Source: RYN-428 sp035551995 | GTDB lineage: Bacteria > Planctomycetota > Phycisphaerae > Tepidisphaerales > Tepidisphaeraceae | DNA length: 64,000 nt | Direction: 5' to 3' | Assembly (NCBI GenBank): GCA_035551995.1 | Contig: DASZME010000035.1 | Location: forward strand, 8,495-72,494 | Shown here: positions 27,678-35,224 of the stretch, in pieces | Position numbering within the stretch: position 1 is the first letter of the stretch | Layout of the letters: each line of letters opens with the position of its first letter | The notes under the pieces: generated by a model | Told to the model about the DNA's origin: nothing | Seen by the model: only the letters and a program-made list of their open reading frames with translations | Databases searched by the model: none | Position numbers and translations under genes: made by a program

Positions 27678-29228
27678 TCACACTCCCGCGTGTTGCGTCA
27701 CGATTTTTTCCCGGTAAGTGATACTGCGAAGGCGATTGATCGCGGCTAAGTATCCGAGCGCGCTCGCTTCGAGAATGTCCGTGCTCAACCCGCGCCCGCG
27801 AACCTTGCGGCCGCTGTGCTCCAACTCGATCTGCACCTCGCCCTGCGCCTCTTTCCCTTTCGTTACCGCACGAATTCGATAATCGAGCACCGAGCATTGG
27901 ATGCCGGTGAGACGTTGAATGGCGGAGTAGATCGCGTCGACCGGACCATCGCCCACCGAGGCGTCGGTCCGCACTTCGCCGTTGCTTTCGCGCAGCTTGA
28001 CGGCGGCCGTCGCGATCGTGTTCGAGCCGCTGGTCACTTGTAAGCCGACCAGTTCCCACACGACGTGGTCCGTCTCCAACTGCTCATCGACCAGCGCTTC
28101 GATGTCTTCGTCGAATACTTCCTTCTTTTTGTCGGCCAGCGCTTTGAACTTCCCGAACGCGGCTTCCAGTTGCTCATCGTTCAGTTTGTACCCCAAACCT
28201 GTAACCCGATCGCGAAACGCATGTCGGCCGCTGTGCTTTCCGAGCACCAGCGTGTTCTTGGGGATTCCCACGGTGGCCGGATCCATGATCTCGTAGGTCT
28301 CGCGATATTTCAGCACGCCGTCCTGGTGAATCCCCGCTTCGTGGGCGAAGGCGTTTTCGCCGACGATCGCTTTATTGCGCTGAACGGCCAGGCCGGTGAG
28401 CGTGCTGACCATTCGGCTGGCGGAATAAATCTTCGTTGCCTCGATGCGAGTGCCGATCTTGTAATAGTCATTGCGCGTGCGCAGGGCCATCACGATTTCT
28501 TCCAGGGCGGCGTTTCCCGCGCGTTCGCCGATGCCGTTGATGGTGCATTCGACCTGCCTGGCGCCGTTCTCCACCGCCGCCAGCGAATTGGCGACCGCCA
28601 ATCCCAAGTCATCATGGCAATGGGCGGAAAGAACGATGTTCTTCTCGCGAATCATCGGCAACTTCCGCAGCAGATGGACGAAAATCTCCCCATACGTTTT
28701 GGGCGTCGCATAGCCGACCGTATCCGGCAGATTGATCGTCGTGGCGCCGGCTTCGATGGCCGCCTGCACGATTTCTTCGAGAAATTCCAACTCGGTTCGG
28801 CTGGCGTCTTCCGGCGAGAACTCCACGTCCGGCGTGTACTCTTTCGCCTGCCTGATCGATTCGACGCTGATGCGGATGATGTCTTCCTTTCCCTTCTTGA
28901 GTTTATGATCGCGATGGATCTTGGACGTGGCGCAAAAGACATGAATCCGAGGCTTGGCCGCATGCTTCACCGCTTCGCCCGCCCGCTCGATATCCTTTGG
29001 CGTGCAGCGCGATAATCCACAGACGACGCTCTTTGTCATTTCCGCGGCGATCGCGCTGACCGATTCAAAATCCCCCGGCGAACTGATCGGAAACCCCGCC
29101 TCGATGATATCGACGCCCATCGCTTCGAGGTGGCGCGCGATTTCCAGTTTCTCCGGCAGCGTGAGGGTGGCGCCGGGAGATTGTTCGCCATCGCGCAGGG
29201 TCGTATCAAAAATTCGCACGGTTTCCAT
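27678..29228 (-). CDS. leuA: 2-isopropylmalate synthase
   Basis: 516 residues from ATG 29228, with GAGGAGACCAAG before it. DRE-TIM barrel: 'IFDTTLRDGEQSPGATL' at ~5, 'EAGFPISSPGDF', 'INLPDTVGYATP', and the metal His pair in 'VLSAHCHDDLG', then 'GARQVECTINGIGERAGN'. The C-terminal ~120 residues form the LeuA allosteric domain ('SNTIATAAVKLRESNGE', 'IQIELEHSGRKVRGRG'-like). It condenses acetyl-CoA and 2-oxoisovalerate as the first step of leucine synthesis and is normally feedback-inhibited by leucine. The long leader upstream appears to hold an attenuator (separate entries), so leucine-dependent transcription control is likely. Confidence 0.95.
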   Translation of the reverse strand: METVRIFDTTLRDGEQSPGATLTLPEKLEIARHLEAMGVDIIEAGFPISSPGDFESVSAIAAEMTKSVVCGLSRCTPKDIERAGEAVKHAAKPRIHVFCATSKIHRDHKLKKGKEDIIRISVESIRQAKEYTPDVEFSPEDASRTELEFLEEIVQAAIEAGATTINLPDTVGYATPKTYGEIFVHLLRKLPMIREKNIVLSAHCHDDLGLAVANSLAAVENGARQVECTINGIGERAGNAALEEIVMALRTRNDYYKIGTRIEATKIYSASRMVSTLTGLAVQRNKAIVGENAFAHEAGIHQDGVLKYRETYEIMDPATVGIPKNTLVLGKHSGRHAFRDRVTGLGYKLNDEQLEAAFGKFKALADKKKEVFDEDIEALVDEQLETDHVVWELVGLQVTSGSNTIATAAVKLRESNGEVRTDASVGDGPVDAIYSAIQRLTGIQCSVLDYRIRAVTKGKEAQGEVQIELEHSGRKVRGRGLSTDILEASALGYLAAINRLRSITYREKIVTQHAGV

Positions 29229-29251
29229 CTTGGTCTCCTCGGTCGTTCCAT

Positions 29252-29289
29252 AAAACAAAAAACCCCACGATCAGAAGATCGTAGGGCGG
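29252..29289 (-). terminator. Attenuator terminator in the leuA leader
   Basis: On the minus strand CCCTACGATC-TTCT-GATCGTGGGG is followed by TTTTTTGTTTT, a textbook intrinsic terminator 24 bases before leuA's ATG. Its 5' arm (CCGCCCTACGATC on this strand, 29289-29277) is complementary to GATCGTAGCGG at 29323-29313, allowing an exclusive antiterminator pairing. Confidence 0.85.
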
Positions 29290-29315
29290 TTATTCGTTGC
29301 AAAAGTCCAGTGCCG

Positions 29316-29393
29316 CTACGATCGCGCGTAATCAATGCTAAGGCCCGCAAGGGCCAGAGAAAGTCGCGAGCATCGGACGGCATTCAAACGCAT
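29316..29393 (-). CDS. leuL: Putative leucine leader peptide (25 aa)
   Basis: 25-residue frame (ATG at 29393, TAG at 29318-29316) lying between the promoter-like sequence and the attenuator terminator. It contains five leucines, four of them in 'RLSLALAGLS', using TTG, CTT, CTG, CTT and CTT codons. Its TAG stop falls inside the segment that would form the antiterminator arm (GATCGTAGCGG). So a ribosome finishing the peptide would block that arm, and one stalled at the Leu codons would leave it free. No Shine-Dalgarno is seen; the predicted start of transcription lies only a few bases before the ATG, which suggests leaderless translation. The symbol is by analogy only. Confidence 0.6.
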   Translation of the reverse strand: MRLNAVRCSRLSLALAGLSIDYARS

Positions 29394-29401
29394 GACTGGA
29401 T

Positions 29402-29430
29402 AGTTAATCGTCTATTTTGAAGAATGTCAA
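29402..29430 (-). promoter_or_regulatory. Putative sigma70-like leuA promoter
   Basis: TTGACA (29430-29425) and TTAACT (29407-29402) are separated by 17 bases. The -35 is a perfect consensus and the -10 is weak. A start about 7 bases downstream would give an mRNA that begins almost at the leader-peptide ATG. Confidence 0.5.
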
Positions 29431-29511
29431 GAAAAAATCAGCGAAAAAACCAGGGGCGGGTGTCGCCATCTTTTTTGGCAAACGCTGTTTCCGAGTCGCG
29501 AAACATGGCTT

Positions 29512-29562
29512 TAAACGGACCGCGGACATCTTGAACTCTCGCGTGAACTTTCTTCTTGGCAT
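29512..29562 (-). pseudogene. Remnant of IS3-family transposase OrfA (N-terminus only)
   Basis: The frame starts 'MPRRKFTREFKMSAVR', the N-terminal helix-turn-helix entry of IS3/IS911 OrfA proteins, with AAGGAG before its ATG. After about 17 codons similarity stops and the frame continues into unrelated residues until a stop at 29404. No OrfB or inverted repeats are visible nearby. Likely a decayed insertion whose tail overlaps the leuA promoter region. Confidence 0.6.
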
Positions 29563-29637
29563 GACGAACTCCTTGTAACAGCGATTATGCTGTTCGTTCG
29601 CCGCGCCCGCCATCCGGGGGGAAGTCCAGTGTCGGCG

Positions 29638-29763
29638 TTAACGCGAAAGATATCGTTGTGTCGGACCCGCGATGGCGGCGACGACGATTAAACCGACGAT
29701 CAAAGCATGTTCGAGGACTTCCCCGCCGCTTTCGTCACGAATTAGTCTTGACAAAACATTCAT
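29638..29763 (-). CDS. Short Flp/Fap-type (type IVb) pilin-like peptide
   Basis: 41 residues with AAGGA six bases before the ATG. 'LSRLIRDESGGEVLEHALIV' matches the Flp prepilin layout: a charged leader, Gly before the cleavage point, Glu at about +5 followed by an aromatic/His, then a hydrophobic helix ('ALIVGLIVVAAIA'). Normal Flp pilins are 50-60 residues with Tyr rather than His after Glu. This one ends ten residues after the helix, so it may be truncated or frameshifted. It stands alone, with no tad/cpa genes in the window, and directly precedes the IS3 remnant. Confidence 0.6.
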   Translation of the reverse strand: MNVLSRLIRDESGGEVLEHALIVGLIVVAAIAGPTQRYLSR

Positions 29764-29897
29764 TTCCAGTCCTTATTAAATGAGTCGATTCGGACAAAAA
29801 TTAAATCGGTTATGATATATCCTTCCTTAACGATCGCAGGGGAAATATCGCCGGGATGATTGGAAATTCGCAAGCGATCTGGTATAGATGGCTCTTT

Positions 29898-29921
29898 CCG
29901 GCCCGCCTGTTGGCGGGCCGG
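29898..29921. promoter_or_regulatory. Strong hairpin upstream of rpmH
   Basis: CCGGCCCGCC-TGTT-GGCGGGCCGG is a 10-bp perfect stem followed by CTTTGTC. It lies 71 bases before the rpmH start. It could be a terminator for upstream read-through or a leader structure controlling L34; there is no long T-run, so the role is unsettled. Confidence 0.55.
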
Positions 29922-29992
29922 CTTTGTCGCCAGATCCGGCCGGGCCGGTCAAACGCGGCGCCTTTTAGAGTATCGCAACGTCAGGAACTGCC

Positions 29993-30127
29993 ATGCATTA
30001 CCCCCACAAGACCAGCAAGATCAAGCGTGCCCGAAGCATCGGGTTTCGCGCCCGGATGCGCACCAAAAAGGGCCGACAGATGATCAACCGCAAGCGCAGC
30101 GTCGGCCGCGCGGTTTCCGTCGTCTGA
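29993..30127 (+). CDS. rpmH: 50S ribosomal protein L34
   Basis: 44 residues, normal length for L34. 'IGFRARMRTKKGRQMINRK' corresponds to the conserved 'GFRARMxTxxGRxVLxxRR' core, followed by the basic 'RSVGRAVSVV' tail. The N-terminus 'MHYPHKTSKIKRAR' is a variant of the usual 'MKRTYQPSxxKRxR'. L34 sits in the large ribosomal subunit. In most bacteria rpmH lies next to dnaA and rnpA near the origin; here it is followed, after 11 bases, by a convergent PD40 gene, with no rnpA in the window. Confidence 0.9.
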   Translation: MHYPHKTSKIKRARSIGFRARMRTKKGRQMINRKRSVGRAVSVV

Positions 30128-30138
30128 TAAATCTTCGT

Positions 30139-31284
30139 CTACCATCCCTGCGGCGGCGTGAATCGCGCCACGAATACCTGCGACGTGTTGTTCAACGTGC
30201 GCTTGCACGTCCACATCAGCCATTTGCCGTCCGGCGAAAAGATCGGCAGGATATCCGGGCCGGGCGTAAAGGTCACCCGTACGTCGTGCGTGCCGTCGGA
30301 TCGAATGACGTACAACTCGTAGTTGGCGTGTCCGTGTTTGCTCGTGGCGTAGATGATGTGATTTCCGTCGGGGTAAAAAGACGGACCCCAGTTCACGTTG
30401 CCGTCATGCGTGATCGGATGCTCGGCTGAAATTCCCGTGATATTTCCCTCGGCGTCGAAAGCCAGGTCGCCGACGAATACCTGCAAGAGATTGTTCTTGT
30501 TTCGATCGCTGCGGTAGACCAGATGTTTGCCGTCGGGCGAGAAGAAGGGCCCGCCGTCGTATCCGTCCTGGTGGGTTATGCGCACGACGTGCGAGCCGTC
30601 GGCGCGCATGACGTAAATATCGCCGTCGCCGGTGCGCATCGAGCAGAAACAGATCCACTTTCCGTCGGGCGAGAAGGCATCCTCGGCGTCGTACACGTCG
30701 TTGTTGGTCAGCGGGCGCGTGGCGAGATTGATCGAGAAAATATTGTTGGCGGCGGCCGCTTGGACCTGTTTTTTCCAACCATCCGCCTTGTAGATTTCCA
30801 TCCCCGCCGGAAAGGCCCAGCGATAATCGCGGCCTTCGCGCTGATAGCCGCCTTCCTTAACGGTGGGATCTTCTTTGCCGGCGGTCGAGGCGAAAATGAT
30901 CGAATTTCCGTCGGGCGAAAAAAAGCCGCAGGTGTTCCTCGACGGCTCGGGGCTGATCCGCGTGGGCGTGCCGATGCCGGCGATCCGATCTTCTTCCCAT
31001 TTCAGAGGCGCCACATACATTTGATAATGCGGCATCCCGTGCGGGCTCGCCTGAAAAATAATCCATTTCATGTCGCGCGAAAAATACGCTTCGCCGGCTT
31101 TATCAAAGCCGCTCGTGAGCTGAGTGACGCCCGAAAGAATGGCGGCCTCGCGCGGGTCATGCGTGGGCACGGTGGCCGGCGCTGAGGCCGGCGGATTTGG
31201 TTCAGGATGCGTCGGCTCCGCGCCGGATGCGCCGAGAACCGCCGCGCCGACGTAAATCGCAAAAAGAAAAAAGTGTGCTTTCAT
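30139..31284 (-). CDS. Secreted TolB-like/PD40 beta-propeller protein
   Basis: 381 residues with a signal peptide (~1-22, 'FFLFAIYVGAAVLGASGA'). Several PD40 blades are visible: 'GEAYFSRDMKWIIFQA', 'CGFFSPDGNSIIFAST', 'DAFSPDGKWICFCSMR', 'GPFFSPDGKHLVYRSDR' and 'PIFSPDGKWLMWTCKR', spaced about 45-60 residues. The family resembles TolB and the propeller half of peptidases, but no hydrolase domain follows. It probably binds a partner or ligand in the periplasm. Convergent with rpmH. No Pal or TolA gene is adjacent, so a true TolB role is not supported. Confidence 0.85.
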   Translation of the reverse strand: MKAHFFLFAIYVGAAVLGASGAEPTHPEPNPPASAPATVPTHDPREAAILSGVTQLTSGFDKAGEAYFSRDMKWIIFQASPHGMPHYQMYVAPLKWEEDRIAGIGTPTRISPEPSRNTCGFFSPDGNSIIFASTAGKEDPTVKEGGYQREGRDYRWAFPAGMEIYKADGWKKQVQAAAANNIFSINLATRPLTNNDVYDAEDAFSPDGKWICFCSMRTGDGDIYVMRADGSHVVRITHQDGYDGGPFFSPDGKHLVYRSDRNKNNLLQVFVGDLAFDAEGNITGISAEHPITHDGNVNWGPSFYPDGNHIIYATSKHGHANYELYVIRSDGTHDVRVTFTPGPDILPIFSPDGKWLMWTCKRTLNNTSQVFVARFTPPQGW

Positions 31285-31610
31285 AAGCGCATATTTGTAT
31301 CGCTGGCGGCGATCGAACGCACGCGGCCGCGACTAAAATCTCACTGAGATTTTGGGAGCGCCGGGGAATCTGCACAAAATGGCGATGGTGGGATGTCGCC
31401 GCCGCGCCAAATATTCCTATCAAATCCCGTAAATCCCCTTCCATTGTGCCAATTTCCGCCTGTTTCAGGTGATTGCTTTGTTCCATTCGTGTCAGGATTT
31501 GATGATACTGGCGTATCTTAGTTCGGGGAATTAACAGACCTTCACGGCAGTCCTTGATCCCATACGGCAACTAATGTTGCGCGGATTAATCCTCTTTTGA
31601 GGCTGGAGGT
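31285..31610. other. Intergenic region between divergent PD40 and hypothetical genes
   Basis: No convincing gene seen. It holds a small perfect hairpin AAAATCTC-ACT-GAGATTTT at 31335-31353, and GAGGCTGGAGGT just before the next ATG. Promoters for both divergent genes presumably lie here, but I could not pick out consensus boxes. Confidence 0.5.
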
Positions 31611-32297
31611 ATGCAACCTGCGAAAGGATTCGCGGAGGCGTTGTCTATGCCGCTCGATGCGAAGCTCGTTCAACACCTGCAAAAGACGCTGACAGTGGTC
31701 GATGACCATGGCGCAAGCAGTACCCGATTGTTGGACGAGGCCCGCCGGCTTTGGAACCGCGTCAGGCGGTTTACGGGGATAACGCCGATCAATCCCGCCA
31801 AATTGGATACGGAGGCGATGGAACTCGCCTGCTACGCCCTGCAATTCCCCCAACGCCGGTCGCGCTCCGTACCGGTGGGTCGCGCGGCTCGTCCGAGCGC
31901 CCGCGAACGAAGCGAGGAAGCCATCGAGATGTTGATCCGCGCCGCCGGCAAAGAAGCCAGCGAAGAGTTGTTGGAACGCACCGCGCGCGTCCTCCGCGAA
32001 ATGCACCAGCGACCTCCCGGCATCGACGAAGCCAAGCTCCTCACCGACGCGGTCAGCCTTGACGATTTCGGCGTGGTGGGACTCCTCCGCCTGGCGGTGC
32101 AGACCGCCCGCAAAGGGGGCAGCGTCACGGAGATCGCCGACGGCATCGAAAAGCGGATTCAATACGGCTACTGGGAAGCGCGCCTGAAGGACGGTTTTTA
32201 TTTTGAATCGACGCAGTCTTTCGCCCGCCGTCGCCTGGCCAACGCAAGAAAGGCGGCGGAACTGCTTCAGGCGGAAATGGACGAGGACGCGACATGA
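31611..32297 (+). CDS. Hypothetical protein, mostly alpha-helical
   Basis: 228 residues, not recognised. It is charged and Ala/Leu/Arg-rich with predicted helices throughout, including 'LVQHLQKTLTVVDDHG' and 'EARRLWNRVRRFTGI' near the N-terminus and 'ARRRLANARKAAELLQAEM' at the end. No signal peptide or membrane segment. The N-terminus reading is supported by TGAGGCTGGAGGT before ATG. It ends 31 bases before the amidohydrolase, so the two may be co-transcribed. Could be a metal-dependent or HD-like helical protein, but no motif proves that. Confidence 0.6.
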   Translation: MQPAKGFAEALSMPLDAKLVQHLQKTLTVVDDHGASSTRLLDEARRLWNRVRRFTGITPINPAKLDTEAMELACYALQFPQRRSRSVPVGRAARPSARERSEEAIEMLIRAAGKEASEELLERTARVLREMHQRPPGIDEAKLLTDAVSLDDFGVVGLLRLAVQTARKGGSVTEIADGIEKRIQYGYWEARLKDGFYFESTQSFARRRLANARKAAELLQAEMDEDAT

Positions 32298-32328
32298 ACT
32301 CTACACCCGTCGCTCGCGCCCACCTACC

Positions 32329-33639
32329 ATGTACCGAGTGCAACGTTCCGCTTCACTATCCCAGCCGCCGGTTTCGGTAATAACCGCCGCATGGATCGCG
32401 CCGATGGACGGACCGATACGGCCGGAGGCCGGCGTGGCGTTCAGCGGTGGACATATTCTTTCGATCGGATCGGCGGCCGAACTGCGTTGGCGATATCCGC
32501 AAGCGCTCGTCGAAGAACTCGGCGACATGGTGTTGATGCCGGGCTTGGTCAACGCTCACGTGCATCTTGAGCTCAGCGCCCTGACGCCGGGGAATCGCCC
32601 AGCGGATTTTGTGGAGTGGCTCAAGCGTTTGTTGCCGCGCTCGGCGCCGACGGCTGACGCGGTGCGCGCGTTCACTGTCGGCGGCGTGGAAACGGGCGTC
32701 GACCAGTGTCTTCGCTTCGGCGTCACTTGCGTCGGCGACATCAGCCGCCAATGCAGCATTACGCGGCCGCTTCTTGCCGCCGGCCCGCTGCGCGTCGTGA
32801 GCTACGGTGAAGTGCAAGCCATGGCCCGGCGCCGTGGATTTCTGGAGGAGCGCCTCGCGATCGCCGCCGACGCGAGCCTATCAAGCGATCGTCTGCGGAT
32901 TGGCGTTTCGCCGCACGCGCCCTACTCGATCGACGCCGACGGATACTCCCGCTGTCTGCAAGTCGCCCGCGAGCGCGGCATGCCGCTGGCGACGCATCTG
33001 GCCGAGACGACGGCCGAGGGCGAATTTCTCGCAGATCATCGCGGACCGTTTCGCGACCTATGGGATTATCTCGATGCTTGGGATGATCTGACGCCAACCT
33101 TCCATGGCGGAGCGATTCGCTTTGCCCGTTCGCTTGGACTGCTCGCGTATCCAACCCTGCTGGCTCACGTCAATTATTGCGACGACGAAGAAATGGCGAT
33201 GCTGGCTTGCGGCCGGGCGTCGGTTGTGTACTGCCCGCGCACGCACGCCTACTTCGGCCACGCGCCCCACCGCTGGCGGCGGATGCTGGAGGCGGGAATC
33301 AACGTCGCCGTCGGGACCGACAGCACGGCCAGTTCGCCGAATCTGAATCTCGTGGACGATCTACGCCTGTTGCACGATCTGGCGCCTGACATGCCCGCCG
33401 GCGCGCTATGGGAATTGGCTACGGTGCGGGCCGCCCGAGCCTTGGAGATGGAGTCGAGAATCGGCAGTTTGACGCCGGGCAAGGCCGCGGATTTCGTGGC
33501 GTTTTCGACCCGTGGGAACGAGCCGATGCGCGAGATTTTGGAAAGCGATTCGTTGCCTTCCAACAGGTGGATTGGAGGACAAAAACTTGACGCAATCACT
33601 GGGTCCAGTCTTCCACATGGACGTTTGGAATTCTTCTAA
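32329..33639 (+). CDS. Amidohydrolase family deaminase/chlorohydrolase-like (possible aminofutalosine deaminase)
   Basis: About 436 residues from ATG 32329; the upstream in-frame extension overlaps the previous gene. Family marks: 'VLMPGLVNAHVHLELSAL' (metal H-x-H), 'GVSPHAPYSID' , 'LATHLAETTAEGEFL' (His), 'LLAHVNYCDDEEM' and 'VAVGTDSTASSPNLNL' (metal Asp). This is the ATZ/TRZ-like subtype I amidohydrolase pattern with Zn or Fe. Members deaminate purines, guanine-like compounds or 6-amino-6-deoxyfutalosine (MqnX, menaquinone pathway). Specificity cannot be decided; no other futalosine genes are in the window. Confidence 0.85.
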   Translation: MYRVQRSASLSQPPVSVITAAWIAPMDGPIRPEAGVAFSGGHILSIGSAAELRWRYPQALVEELGDMVLMPGLVNAHVHLELSALTPGNRPADFVEWLKRLLPRSAPTADAVRAFTVGGVETGVDQCLRFGVTCVGDISRQCSITRPLLAAGPLRVVSYGEVQAMARRRGFLEERLAIAADASLSSDRLRIGVSPHAPYSIDADGYSRCLQVARERGMPLATHLAETTAEGEFLADHRGPFRDLWDYLDAWDDLTPTFHGGAIRFARSLGLLAYPTLLAHVNYCDDEEMAMLACGRASVVYCPRTHAYFGHAPHRWRRMLEAGINVAVGTDSTASSPNLNLVDDLRLLHDLAPDMPAGALWELATVRAARALEMESRIGSLTPGKAADFVAFSTRGNEPMREILESDSLPSNRWIGGQKLDAITGSSLPHGRLEFF

Positions 33640-34010
33640 AATCTCGCAAATTTCTTGACACCAGAAGAGCCTTGCGATCCAGCGCGATAGCGCCGATTTC
33701 GAGATCCATGGAACCAATCCTAAGTCGCGAAAATTTGAGTTCGTCGAAAATTGCCGCCGCCGCGCTGTCGAAATCAAGAACCTCCTGCTGCTGATACCGC
33801 GTTAAGGCGGGAATATCCGACCACCTGCCTGGACGTTGTTCGAGACGCGGCAATGTAAGAGAGCCATCCGCGCATTTGTTCTTCCACGCTGACGATGGTG
33901 ACGCCAACGCGATTAACCTGCGGATTACCGAGGCGTCGTACCAAGTTTTCGTAAGCTTCACCAGACTGCGTGTCGAGAATTGAGATGATATCCGTGTCAA
34001 GAATTATCAC
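33596..34010 (-). pseudogene. VapC-type PIN toxin, broken by a frameshift
   Basis: Frame one (from ATG 34010) reads 'MIILDTDIISILDTQSG' and 'VTIVSVEEQMRGWLSYIA', the PIN N-terminal half with acidic residues, and then runs to a stop near 33774. The +1 frame continues with 'EVLDFDSAAAAIFDEL', 'RIGSMDLEIGAIALDRKA' and 'NLRDFRRIPNVHVEDW', the C-terminal PIN half with the expected Asp. A single-base event near 33790-33810 therefore separates two intact halves. It overlaps the amidohydrolase end by 44 bases. The antitoxin-like gene upstream is intact. Confidence 0.85.
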
Positions 34011-34210
34011 AGTTTTTTCCGGCGGGACTTAGGGCGGAGTGATCGCCGATAGGCTCGGCCGCGACTCGCGATTTCTTCGTAAACTGGATCGTTCTTAAAC
34101 TGTCCCGCGTGCGCGATATACCAAGATCCGCTGCGCGAAGTGGGTTGCGACAACTCGGCTACGGTTTGTTCCAACTTGACGATTCTCCGCGCCAAATCCT
34201 GCACAGTCAT
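34007..34210 (-). CDS. Antitoxin-like small protein partner of VapC
   Basis: 67 residues with AGGAG before its ATG and a 4-base overlap with the vapC start, the usual layout of a toxin-antitoxin pair. 'WYIAHAGQFKNDPVYEEIAS' and 'GRAYRRSLRPKSRRKK' resemble the short 'AGxFKDDPxFDEI...GREYR' C-terminal region seen in partners of PIN toxins. The N-terminal ~30 residues form a short coiled coil. It would neutralise the PIN nuclease, but that toxin is frameshifted here. Confidence 0.75.
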   Translation of the reverse strand: MTVQDLARRIVKLEQTVAELSQPTSRSGSWYIAHAGQFKNDPVYEEIASRGRAYRRSLRPKSRRKKL

Positions 34211-34309
34211 CGGAACTCCTTTCTTGCTTCCACAGGGTAGCCGCTCATACGGAAAAAGTTGATTCGCCGATGGCCCAGGAATTATTCGATTATTGCTTGC
34301 TAGCGCCTC

Positions 34310-35224
34310 TTACCTCGCGCCCGCTCCCGCGAAGCGTGAGTCGTCCGAAGCGAGGTTGGCCGGTTGCGAGCTCCGCTGCATCACATGTTTCACCAATTCC
34401 AGCCGGCGAATGCAGTCGGCCATCTCCGGACGCTTTGAAGCCGAGTTTTTTACGCAGTCCATAATGAGATTCGACAACGCTTCGGGAACCATCGGATTGT
34501 TCTGACGCGGCGAGGGAATCTCGCTGTCGATCAAAAAGCTGTTCTCCCCTTTGCTTAACGTGAAAAGCGTCGGCATCTTCTTGCCGCACACGCACCAATA
34601 CATCGTGGCGCCAAAGTTAAATACGTCGGTCTTCGGCGTCACTTCCTGGCACTTTACCTGCTCGGGCGCGATGTAGTCCGGCGTACCCTGAATGCGCTCC
34701 TTTTTGGTGCCGACCTTACACGCCTGGCCAAGATCGATCACCTTCACTTCACCCGAGGCGTCGCGAAGGATGTTGTTGGGCTTCAGATCGCAATGCACAT
34801 ACCCGAGTTGATGAAGGTGCGATAGCGCCTCGCCGGTTTGAATAAAGGCATCCACCGTCTCAAGCAGCGTGTCGGGCAGGCGGGATTCCAGCGGCGTGCC
34901 GTCAACGAGTTCCATCACCAGCATCGCGTCGATGGTCTTTCGCAAGAGCGTGTGATTGATTTTGTAATCGACGCTTTTCCGCAAGCCGCGATGCGAGATA
35001 TGCCGGCCAACTTCGTATTCGTTTTGAAGCTGATCCACGAATCGTTCGTCCTTTTCCACCTTGCGGACGACATGTTTGAGGGCGTAGATCTGATGCGAAT
35101 CAGGATGGCTCACGAGGTAGATGGAGCTACCGGCGCCTTCGCCGATGAAGTCGAGGACTTCGTAGCCGAAGAGTGATTTGGGCGATGATCCGCCCGAGTT
35201 GCCGCTGGTTGAAGATGAGATCAT
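34310..35224 (-). CDS. Serine/threonine protein kinase (non-RD type)
   Basis: 304 residues, a lone catalytic domain. P-loop 'IGEGAGSSIYLV' (~28-39), Lys in 'YALKHVV', catalytic loop 'YVHCDLKPNN' with Cys in place of the usual Arg (non-RD), 'VIDLGQA' (DLG instead of DFG) and 'GTPDYIAPEQ' for the P+1/APE region. The Asp and Lys needed for catalysis are present. No membrane segment or sensor domain. A short C-terminal tail follows. Its substrate may include proteins read by FHA domains. It lies downstream of the atpA terminator and is likely transcribed separately. Confidence 0.92.
   Translation of the reverse strand: MISSSTSGNSGGSSPKSLFGYEVLDFIGEGAGSSIYLVSHPDSHQIYALKHVVRKVEKDERFVDQLQNEYEVGRHISHRGLRKSVDYKINHTLLRKTIDAMLVMELVDGTPLESRLPDTLLETVDAFIQTGEALSHLHQLGYVHCDLKPNNILRDASGEVKVIDLGQACKVGTKKERIQGTPDYIAPEQVKCQEVTPKTDVFNFGATMYWCVCGKKMPTLFTLSKGENSFLIDSEIPSPRQNNPMVPEALSNLIMDCVKNSASKRPEMADCIRRLELVKHVMQRSSQPANLASDDSRFAGAGAR

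Noticed and set aside
30139..31284. True TolB of a Tol-Pal system
   Set aside because: Only the propeller repeats match; there is no TolB N-terminal domain and no tol/pal genes adjoin it.
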